Both the position numbers and the translations under genes were made by a program. From the NCBI GenBank assembly GCA_030268105.1, contig BSDZ01000094.1:3568501-3632500 (forward strand): 64,000 nt of DNA, read 5' to 3'. Positions 22,943-32,199 of the stretch are shown here, in pieces (positions within the stretch are counted from its first letter, which is position 1; the number at the start of each line of letters is the position of its first letter). The stretch comes from Volvox africanus (lineage: Eukaryota; Chlorophyta; Chlorophyceae; Chlamydomonadales; Volvocaceae). The notes beneath the pieces were generated by a model. That model did not search any database, was not told where the DNA came from, and was given only the letters and a program-made list of their open reading frames with translations.

Positions 22943-25900
22943 TCAAGCAAGCCCAAACCACAGCTCTGGAGCGATCTTGGATGCGGATGGACTGGCCACT
23001 ACCTCCAGCACCTTGTCACGAGAGGCGTCCAGTTGCAAAATTGCCTGGCCGGGGAAACCAAGGGGTAAGACAAGAAGCGAGAGAAACGACTCAACGAAGC
23101 CAAAACCATCCGCCCACGGTCGATGGGGCATTATCGTTGTTGGGAAACCTATCCAGGAAACGTAATCCTTCTGTGCGTGTGCTAACCCGCGAAAAGCACA
23201 GTCTCTTGCTGGGGACACGGTTATGCGACACTTTTTCTCCAAAACCTTGGAAAGGAATTTCTCCGACCGTGTCTTCAATGATTTATAAGTTATTTAAAGT
23301 GTGAACATTCGTCCATGTGGTCTAGCTCGCGTACAAGCGATGTGCGTAGCTGGCGGGCGGGTGCGGTGTTTGGCGCCGTGCGTATACTCACTCCGGCCGG
23401 CATCCTCCTCTCCACCGCTATCCGCTGTCCATTCTGATTTCTCCCCTGCTAGGTATCGGCTACATGGGCCGGAACAAGTCAATAACCGCACCCTGCTCCA
23501 CTTTCACAAGGACGATGACCTTCTCCATACCAATTATGTGTTCACTGCCCCACCTGCACTGCCACGGCCACTACCGTATCCCTTGTAACGAGCCGCCCAG
23601 GGTCGATGTCCAGAGCGAACAGGGAGTTCTTCGAGCCACGATCAGGTTGCCCAGGACCGATTCCGGCTCGTTGGAGAGCCCTCCGCGCCTGATGACAAGG
23701 ATCCCGGGAGGCCCGAAAGGAATGCAACAGTGAGACGCCGCGTGTTATTGGGCACGATCCTCAAGAAGCGTATCAACCTCGGGGGCCACCTCCCACCTGA
23801 TGTCGAGGCCTCCGTAGACTCTCTCCTGCTTCAGCTCTTCCAGGTGCACAAAGCCTCAGCCGCCGCACGCGGCGCGGTGCAATTTTTCCACGTATCCAAG
23901 TCGGGCGGTACCAATCTGTGCCATACCGCCGGTGCAAACGGCTGCGCGTCCCAGGGTTTCAATACACGCACAAACTGTCTCATCCGAGACTTTTTTGATC
24001 AGCCACGCTGGGTCTCGTACAACGCCCACAAGTACTTGCAGTATCGAATGTCGTCACGGCAGGGCCTGCCGTGGTTCGTCAACTTCCACAGCTTCCGGCC
24101 CCCATACAGCTGCGAACAGCGCCGCGCTTATCTCCTTCGCGACGGCTTCACTTTTTACGCGAATGAGTACACAAATCCACCGGCCTTTGACACCACAGCC
24201 ACCAGTGCCGCTGGCTTCCCCCCCGCCGCCAATGCAACCACGTCCGTCGACTCACTCCTCATGGCCGCAGCTGCAGCGGCTCCTTCCTGCCGAATATGTG
24301 AACAGGACTTTGTGAACCTGCTTATGCTGCGTCATCCTCATGACCGACTGCGCTCGCAAATTGGCTGGGTAGAGAAGCTCTACAAGGAGTACTACCTAGA
24401 TGTCGATACGCAACCCGCCTTCTATAACCGCACGTCAGGCTTCTGGTAATCTTGCACTTAATCCCATTTAAATATCTGTTCTGTCCTCGATCATAATTTA
24501 ATTTGATTGAATTGAAATAATAAGCATGATAATGTATTGTACTGGAGGTATCGTTCCACACCCAAACCACACCCAGGTCTTTCATTCGCTCCTTGTTCCC
24601 GCCATTCCCGTGGTCTGGCAGGGCATCCTTGCTTAAGGCACCACACACTAGGTATTCGTACGTGAAGCCGTATCTCAGTGGACCGGACCATTGAGGCGGG
24701 GAAACCTGGCCATATGGACAGGCAGGGGTGTGACTGTGGACGGAGAAGACGGAGAGATAGAAAGACGACATGATATAGGCAAGGCTGTAACGCCCCAGCT
24801 GTGCAGCGATCCGGCGCTGAGCCTGTACCTTAGCTTGCATATCAGGCCGCCGCCGAAAAGGTTGAGGAACAGATAGTTGGGTTTGGTTGCCTGACCCGCC
24901 ACGGCCACGCTCGTCATCAGGCTGGACATTAGCACGAACTTGAGCACGCCGGCAACGCCGCCGCTAGAGGCGGACCTCAACGCCGCGTCCACCAAGGTAA
25001 CAGTCCCCTTCGTCCAACCATCAGGAGTTATTTTGCGGGCCTCATCGTAAGGCCCTGAGGAGCGTTGGAACTACTTAAGATAGACCAGGGGCGTTACAGC
25101 TGTGTGCAGCCTAGGAGCGACAACTTGCACTTCCATTTTTTTCGCCGGTCTTATGCTCAAACCAGCATCACTCGTCATCCGCGCGGCCGATCCCCAGCCC
25201 ACTCCCGGAGCTCACATCTGACGGGCGCGCACCTGCTCATCCACTTGAGATGCCCCATTGGCTCCGAAACCAGCTGCCTCAGTGGCGCACACCACGGCCT
25301 GGGCGTCCCCAATCGCCGCAGGCGACGTGCTATCCACATGCGGTGGCGGTAGAAAGATCACCAAGGAAGGCAGTAGGCAGGCAGAAGGCAGCAAGAAAAT
25401 TGGCGAAGGCAGTCTCCAGCGAGGAAAAAAAGACTTGCTGTTCATTGCAGGTTATGCAAATCCCCCCTCCGACTAGACGACGCCAGCCATCATCCAACCC
25501 TCACGGTGAGTCGTCGTTTCTCCAGTATCAGCACCAGGATTCGTTTTTTTCTCGAGTTCCCCCTCCTCCCTACAGGTTACGTGTGCGTTGCGCACTACGC
25601 ATCAGCAACAATCTCAACCAGGACAACAGATCAGCGCCCCAGCCATGAAACATCTCCGTGAGCAGGAAGGTTACCAGCGACGGAAAACAGCTATGGTACT
25701 AAACCCTGCTAGCCGCCCACCTGGCTCTTGCTATTCTTCCATGCAAGAGCGCGTGCGCCGCAAGCCGCTATTACTCAACTCGATGCCCTTTGTCATGTCC
25801 GCTTCCACAATCTTGATTCCGGGATCGGCTCCGAAACCCAGTGCAACGGCCTTTTCGGTGGACTGAAGAGTCCCTTGTTCATGCACCGCAGCGAAGAGGC

Positions 25901-26801
25901 AAGAGCAGTTGGGCCAGGCAGCATAAGGAGGGGCAAGGAGCGGCCAAAATCCGCCTGGCGCAGAATACGATTCCGCAGCATCCGGTCGGGGCACCAGTTA
26001 TGAAGATCAACAGACAACAGATCCATTCACCCGAATCAGGAGGTGCTATTAACTGTGCAGCAGTCATAGCTGTCAAATACGGCACATGACATTACTTATG
26101 GTGTAGTAGTCGTACATGTACGGCCCACACACTCAGCACAATATCAAGTGCAGAAACACCTGTCAGCATCACGAGAGGCCTTTGCGACTCTTAACTACAT
26201 ATGGTGCTACGAACATACTAGTAATAAGCTCTTGCATGGAGAGTCCGGGAAGGGTCTAAGGATCGCCGAGGCGGACCGTGACTGCAGCGCTAAGTGTGGT
26301 GACGCTGTGGCTGGAAGGTCAGATCTGGAAGATCAGATGGCGCGCATGTGCCCCGCTCGCCACGATATCTGGCAAGCCTCAACCCAGCTCTGCCGTCCAT
26401 TGCTACCCCTCACCATGCCAATCTGGCCCCATGAGATGAGATGAAATGAGTCAAGATGAGATCAGGTGAAACGAGATGAGCTGAAAGAACAGCAACATCA
26501 CGATCAAAAATCCATGAATTGCGGCGCCAGAATCTAAATGAGGGCTGGACGGACGGTGGAATCCGTCGGGCCGTGAGTGACCAAGCCAAAGACCCGACCG
26601 AAGGCCAGATTCCGAAAAGCCAGAAGCGTCGCTAAGGGTTGCCAATCCCACTTTCCATGCGGTTCCCTTTGCGCTTTCCCCCCGGCATCCGATGATCCCC
26701 CGAGTCCTCACCCGCACGCCAGCCCGCACATACAAGCCCGCCTGCCGCAGTTGCTGCACCCCCCGGCGCCCTGTATTTCCTGTCACTCCGGCCACGAAAA
26801 C
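22943..26801 (-). CDS. Plastid-type NAD(P)-binding atypical SDR, frame disrupted (possible pseudogene)
   Basis: Readable exons: 26801..26712, 25862..25780, 25329..25233, 25007..24829, about 23688..23554, 23044..22943. The product matches the atypical SDR family of Arabidopsis At2g34460 and Tic62-like proteins: nucleotide-binding VFVAGVTGNTGRRGV, then IKIVEADMTKGIE, AAIGDAQAVVCAT, GTVTLVDAALR, KFVLMSSL, KPNYLFLNLFGG, RRGGLSNEPES, DIDPGRLVTRDTVVAVAVQ and C-terminal VLEVVASPSA. Such proteins are chloroplast oxidoreductases or scaffolds; the substrate is unknown. The acceptor after AGVR and the donors fit in phase, but the exon at 23554-23688 is one base short and changes frame between NLIVA and KNSLFALD. 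The family segment around QAEKY..SGL..YTIVRP is missing or scrambled just upstream (23689-23740). The N-terminal exon is uncertain (see 27561-27715). Pseudogene, recent lesion or assembly error are all possible. Confidence 0.8.
23730..24449 (+). CDS. Sulfotransferase-like ORF nested in the SDR gene, opposite strand
   Basis: An open frame on the plus strand lies inside the 1.1-kb intron between SDR exons 25007-24829 and 23688-23554. It contains VQFFHVSKSGGTNLC, a 5'-PAPS-binding-loop type motif, and LLMLRHPHDRLRSQIGW, a 3'-phosphate-binding type motif about 140 residues later, the order seen in membrane sulfotransferases. There is no ATG at its start: the frame may begin at an acceptor (CTCTTCCAG|GTG at 23844) or at GTG 23730. 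It ends either at the TAA at 24449 or at a TTCTG|GTAATC donor. I found no convincing upstream or downstream exons and no membrane anchor, so it is probably a fragment or a gene whose other exons I missed. Coding bias is strong. Function is inferred from two motifs only. Confidence 0.55.
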   Translation: MRRRVLLGTILKKRINLGGHLPPDVEASVDSLLLQLFQVHKASAAARGAVQFFHVSKSGGTNLCHTAGANGCASQGFNTRTNCLIRDFFDQPRWVSYNAHKYLQYRMSSRQGLPWFVNFHSFRPPYSCEQRRAYLLRDGFTFYANEYTNPPAFDTTATSAAGFPPAANATTSVDSLLMAAAAAAPSCRICEQDFVNLLMLRHPHDRLRSQIGWVEKLYKEYYLDVDTQPAFYNRTSGFW

Positions 26802-27159
26802 CTGCCATGGCAAGATAACACCACAACGGTTGCGGGCGGTGTATGGTGCAAGACGGGGGAGAGGATACGTGAAGTCAGAACAACTGCTCTGTACCTCAGA
26901 ATACTTACAGCTATATGGTGTGAGGCTTTAGGCCTTCGCCCCCCCCCCCAATTAGACATAACGGAGCGCACGAATCACATACAACCGCCTCCGTTTAATT
27001 TAATGTTTTTTAATTACATCTTATTTTCGCCTTAGGTCTAATTTAATTTCTACAAACGTTGTTAAGGCTAATAAGCCGAAAGCTTATGCTAGGTACAACT
27101 TTGTGTAGGCATTACGGCCAGTATAGTTTTTTTCGGACAAAGACCGGGACAACATTAAT

Positions 27160-27229
27160 AACTAACTACGTTTAACTAACTACGTTTAACTAACTACGTT
27201 TAACTAACTACGTTTAACTAACTACGTTC
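27160..27229. repeat. 14-bp minisatellite, five copies
   Basis: Five tandem copies of AACTAACTACGTTT, the last with a final C, in the interval between the putative first SDR exon and its second exon. Copies are otherwise identical, suggesting recent expansion. Confidence 0.95.
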
Positions 27230-27560
27230 TCAGCGGTGTTCTGCGGCGTTAGCTCCTACTGGGGAAGTGCAGGATAGGTTTGACAAAATTTCCGACATCA
27301 CGCACGGTACTACCGGATTTGCACAGGCAGGGGCAAGGTCAGGGATAAAGAAACGATGATCGGAAATCAATCTACTAGCTGCTACTCGACTACAATCATC
27401 ACCCCCTTCATGGATTCCGGGAACAGCATGGGAGGTGGGCGAAAAATAGATACAATGGTCAACGCATACAATTGCCCGCCAAGAGGGACACATTTCCTTG
27501 GTCAACATGTGAATCTTCTGACCAGATCGAGAAGTACGGAAAATCTTTAATTGATCATAC

Positions 27561-27715
27561 CTGTCGCAGCCCTTTGCATGGAGTCTTGAAGGGCGCGAGG
27601 CGCTGGCAAGGATGCGAACCCCGTGAAGGGCGCGAGGCGCTGTGGAAAGCTTCCTAATTTGGTTCTCACACCCTGGAACTGGCAATCGAGCGGCGATAAA
27701 TTGATTTAATGTCAT
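27561..27715 (-). CDS. Putative transit-peptide exon of the SDR gene
   Basis: ATG at 27715 opens MTLNQFIAARLPVPGCENQI, a Ser/Arg/Ala-rich, acid-poor stretch like a chloroplast transit peptide. It ends at a GACAG|GTATGA donor in phase 2. The next coding exon can be reached in frame through an acceptor at 26884 (GAGCAG|T), extending the exon at 26801. Alternatively another small exon lies between. The assignment rests on position, composition and phase. It contains an internal direct duplication of GGGCGCGAGGCGCTG (27590-27641). Confidence 0.4.
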
Positions 27716-28113
27716 GGTTGGATTTATACATTCGGTTGCTGCTGCATTGCTATCCGCCCCTATCAACAGCATAGGCCTTCGTTGAGATTTGCAATGCGTT
27801 CAAGCAGCCGATCGAAACAGTTCTTAGAAACTTGCGATGGAACACAATGCACCAGGCGTTGAAAGGAGAAAGAAGAGAATGTACGGGGCGTACCCAAAGC
27901 CGTCATCCGGCTTGCGAAATGGTCGTTAGCCGTTTTTCGAGAAGGGTACGGCAAGTTATGCAATACCTTTGAACGCTAGAGCTTCAGAGCATGTGGCGCT
28001 GATACGGGATATGTATTTTCATGCTTGTGTAAGTTATTTGTTAGTGGACCCAGGTTTAGGGTAAATTAAAGCAGACATACGAGACCACCTTTTAGGAGGC
28101 AACAGTCCCAAAA
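27716..28113. promoter_or_regulatory. Putative divergent promoter, SDR gene / transporter gene
   Basis: If ATG 27715 is the SDR start, 398 bases separate it from the transporter start at 28114, which would be another short head-to-head arrangement. A 66-codon minus-strand open frame (27763-27963) lies in it but shows no recognisable feature. Confidence 0.3.
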
Positions 28114-30718
28114 ATGACTGAGAAGGAGCGCGCCACAGACGATGAGAAGGCAAAACTACTTGATGGCATGAAGGACGTGGAAGCCGCAAAGCACCAGCAA
28201 GAGACAACGAAACAGCTCTACTTTGGTGGCTTAGGTCTGACTACACTAGTCATCATTTATTATGCTGCATGTAGCTCAACTATGCTTGTTATAAATAAGG
28301 TCGCCATTCATCATTTTCCGTGCCCGATCTCGCTGCTGTGCCTTCAGCTGTTTTTCTCGGCAATAGCAGTTTCGATTGGACACTATGGTGGTGTTGTTTC
28401 TGCTGAAGCAATCGATTTCGACAAGCTAAAGAAATTCGTCTGGGTCGTGGTTGGGTAAGCAAAATGTTCACTTCGTATTCGCTGGTTCTTGGCGCAGTGT
28501 CCTCGTAACCGATGTTTGGGACTCCTTAGGGAACTCGTGGAAGCCTAGTAGATTTGCTGTCCATAGGATTTTCATCCCCTGCCTGTAGGTTTTTGGGCAC
28601 TATATTCGCCAACATTAAGGTTTTGCAACACGCGAACGTGGAGACATTTATTACCTTTCGATCAACAACACCTCTGGTATGTTCCCGTGTTTCGAACTTG
28701 ACAAGCTGTCGAGGCAAACCTCAAGGATAGGGGTTAAGCCAACGGATTATGCAAGAGGGGACTCGTAAGAGATGCAGGACCCACGTTACAGTGTTACAAT
28801 TACGGTTTGATGTGGCTTAAGTATCGTGGGCCTATGCTACCGGTATTCCTTGGCCCTGCAGGGGTTGCCTTGCTTGCTTGCAATGGCCTTGCATAGAATC
28901 AGCACGCATCTAAAAATAGCTCATGGCGCTCATTAACTGCAGATTCTGTCACTTTGTGATTACCTGTTTCTCGGGAGGGCATTCCCGACAATGAGGTCTT
29001 GGTTAAGCTTATTGGTGCTTGTAGCTGGCAGCATTGGCTACGTGCTTACGGACAGCGGTTTCAAGATTGATGCTTACTACTGGCTGCTGCTTTGGTAAGT
29101 ACGCAATGGCGATGAAAAGATTGTGTTACCGCCGTACTTGGAGGACGATGCATACATACATACATACTTACTTACTTACATACACCTTCCTGGCTGAGGG
29201 GAGGAGTGCACAGCAGGACGAACAGACTAAGCCGTATGTACCCCCCTTGCGCTGTGGTTCGGCCCGGTCAGGGCCCCCGGTGCGTGTCCTGTAAGGGCAA
29301 TTCGCCCGAAATGTAACACCCATTCATTCATACATATACAGGGACTGCCAGGTAGTGGGCACGGGTGAAGCAATACCCCCCTATCCCACACACATACACA
29401 TACTTAGTCACCTTGACGGCGCGTCTGCAAATCAGCCAGCTCTACCTAGTGGCCTTGCCTCTTTATCGATTGTAGTTAGTCCCAGGTGGTCCATTTACCA
29501 TGATGAGTAGACGAACTTAGTCATGGGTTTTAGGAGTTAACCGAAGTATGCTGCTGTGGTGTTCCAGTGTGCACTATGAGTGTGATGGAGAACGTCCTAT
29601 GAGGACCATGCCATAATGATAATAATGAAAATAATTAATATAATAAATTTGACGTTTTTTTTCTTAGCCCTTCCTTGATAATTGGTAGTACGTTTTGACT
29701 TTTGCGCACCGCTTCAACGCAGGTTCGTGTTCTTTACTTTCGACACAGTGTATGTGAAGCACATGTGCGAGACCGTCAAGGTGCGGCAGGGTAGTCCTAT
29801 CTGCTGCTCCTAATCTCTCAGAATAAAATTTCTGCGTACCTTTACGAATAGCACCAGGGGTCATTCGCTGTGCTCGTGTATGTTATGCATGACACGGTCG
29901 CATGCGTGGAGTGACCTACCAATTCTTCCGTATTTTGCTCAACCTCAATCGCGCAGATGTCCAACTGGAGCCGGGTTTACTACACCAACGCCATTGCGCT
30001 TGGGCCGCTTCTACTTGCACTGCCACTGGTGGGCGAGCAGGACCGGTTGGGTACCGTCACCTGGACGCCGACGATGACAATCCCGGTGTTGCTATCATGC
30101 CTAATGGGCATTTGCATGTCGCACAGCGCCTACCTACTGCGTGACACGGTGTCCGCGACGCTATTCACAATTGTCGGAATTCTTTGCAAGATAATCACTG
30201 TCGTGATCAACGTGCTCATCTGGGACAAACATGCTACACCCGCGGGAATCGGCTTCTTGCTCGTCTGGTAAGCATGCGACAGGAGTTGGGGTTTTGTTTG
30301 ACGTGATGTGTGCTGGGAGGCCAGGGATCGCCCAGGTCTCATCAGGTTGGGATCATGGCGCAGTGTGAATGAAAAAGGGGACACTTCACGCCAGCCGCGA
30401 TGCCTCATCCATGCGTCATGAATCGCAACAGCTTTGCATGCAAACATGTCCATCGCAGGGTTGATGATTTCAAATTTACGCATTTGGAATGCGTATGTGA
30501 GTGGATTTTCTTTGACATCAAGCCCTTCACCCGATGGACGGCCTAGATGCATGATGCGCATGTTGTGGCATTGAAAGGGACATAGTGATGCAGCCGCAAC
30601 AGCAACGAATCGACATGTCCGCCGACCAGTAACGCCAGCAATGCCTACTATTTTATGCTGCCTTTGCAGTGTCTTCGCAGGGACATTTTACGAGCAGGCT
30701 CCCAAGCGTCCATCGTAA
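28114..30718 (+). CDS. Nucleotide-sugar / triose-phosphate-type transporter (DMT superfamily)
   Basis: Six exons in perfect phase: 28114..28454, 28589..28676, 28943..29094, 29723..29780, 29957..30267, 30670..30718 (332 residues, the usual length). After a 35-residue charged cytosolic N-terminus come about ten hydrophobic segments. Family features include STMLVINKVAIHHFPCPISL in the first helices, VLQHANVETFITFRSTTPL, the LSLCDYLFLGRAFPTMRSW region, GYVLTDSGF, SRVYYTNAIALGPLLLALPL, TLFTIVGILCKIITVVINVL and the C-terminal GTFYEQAPKR. These antiporters move nucleotide sugars into the Golgi or ER, or phosphorylated sugars across the plastid envelope. No transit peptide is visible, so the endomembrane system and a GDP- or UDP-sugar are more likely (inferred). 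Donors and acceptors are all canonical. Confidence 0.92.
29151..29184. repeat. (CATA)n/(CTTA)n microsatellite in an intron
   Basis: Tetranucleotide run of CATA then CTTA units in intron 3 (29095-29722) of the transporter gene. Confidence 0.9.
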
Positions 30719-32199
30719 TTCACTGGAATTGTTTGCGTGCGCCAGGTCCTTGGTCTCCTGCCCCATTAAGGAAAAAAGCTTAGCAAGGATGCCGCCACTT
30801 GTATGGGTCATTCTGTCACGCGTGGCAGCAGGTCCCGTGGGTTACAGGTTCCCGTCGTAAGACTGCGATTGTTTGATTCAATGTGCAGTGCCACGTTGCA
30901 TGTGTGGAGCTGCCATGCCGTAAGCATGACCAAGATATGCTTCGTTATTTATTTCCAAGTTTGTTTCATGACAACACGTGAGGATGTCAAATGGTGATTA
31001 ACACGTAGGCCTCAAGAATGAGAAAGTAGTGATCCGGTATCTCCAGGTTAATAGATTGGGAACCGTGCGCTTTTCTCTCAGAACAGGGAAAGTTACTTCT
31101 TTCCTGATGCACGTTATTTGCAAGTCGTTACACGCTCGCACCATTTGTTGTGACACGTCACGTAAAATATAAATGAACAGGGATATGCGAACTTCCCTTT
31201 TTGAGACAGCTATGTGACAGTGTAGGCATTCCAGGGAGATCGCCGAGAAGCTGCTAGTGCTCATGCATGTTGACACCTCAAGGCTTAGGTCTTCTATTGA
31301 AGACAGGGACGGATTGCGTGGACGGTAGTCGTCGATGTGCCGTATGCCGTCCCGAACCCCAAGTGTAGGTAGGGATAGCAGGGATATGTGCTTCGAGAGG
31401 TTGCGGAAGGTGACATTCGAGTTTGGCAGGGTGAACGACAGCTGTTGTGCCGAAAATAGAAACACTCACGTTGAGAGCACTTCACGACAGGTGTGGCTTC
31501 CTTAGCATCCCTTGTAATGTCTCGGGCTAAGATGTTTCCTTGCCAGTTTATCTGCCAGTAGCGCCAGCCCTGATAGCTATGGGGCAACACAATGCGATGC
31601 ATTCAATATTCCGACTTAACCACGTTGTGCCCACAATAGTTGATACAATCGAGTGTCAGCAGATTTCGATAGCGTGTCCGTTTCAGGGTGTCAGATGGTT
31701 GCAAGTTTGCCCTTAAAGCAGAAGAATCCTTGCACCAAATAGCCCTGGCATAAAACGATAGTGCACAATCCCCATATGTAGCAGGCATGTTGTTCCAGCT
31801 GGCAGCATTTGCAGTGACAGCCTGTAGGATACAATTCAGTATGTAGTTTAGGGAGACGACGCGGACGAAGGCACACTGATGGCAATAAGCTGCACGGGGG
31901 TTCAGCCTGGCCCTCCTGGCTTTCGGAGATGAGTGTTGGAGCGTTCGACCTTTCGAGAACCTAACATCCTTAACATAGTGCCAACTGCAAACGTGCCAAT
32001 TCAAAAAGTCATCAATTCGGTGCCGTTGACCGTTGCCGTTGCCGGTCGGTTAGATAAAAACTTTGGGGATACTGAAGTTGCGTGTAACATAACACGCAAG
32101 ATAAAATTTTGTACACATATCAATTTATGCAGGAAAGTGAAAAGCCGTCACGTGTGTTCCTAACTGTTGTTACTTGTTATCTTGCTGCTCGGTACTGGT
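30719..32199. other. Spacer between the transporter and heme oxygenase genes
   Basis: About 1.5 kb, AT-rich. Minus-strand open frames at 30998-31465, 31294-31602 and 31603-32004 are unusually long for such AT-rich DNA, but they do not join into a consistent spliced model. See the low-confidence exon at 31603-31821. Otherwise nothing is supported. Confidence 0.4.
31603..31821 (-). CDS. Possible terminal exon of an unrecognised minus-strand gene
   Basis: A TCCTACAG acceptor is followed by 72 open codons (AVTANAASWNNMPATYGDCA at the start) and a TGA at 31603-31605. The composition looks protein-like, but codon bias is weak, no upstream exon is identified and no domain is recognised. It may be a chance frame. 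Confidence 0.2.
   Translation of the reverse strand, partial: AVTANAASWNNMPATYGDCALSFYARAIWCKDSSALRANLQPSDTLKRTRYRNLLTLDCINYCGHNVVKSEY

Noticed and set aside
22725..23733. Plus-strand frames 22725-23165 and 23464-23733, which could be read as N-terminal exons of the sulfotransferase
   Set aside because: They lie antisense to SDR exons (23044-22943 and 23688-23554), which match a known family. The GC-rich third positions that made them look coding are the shadow of those exons.
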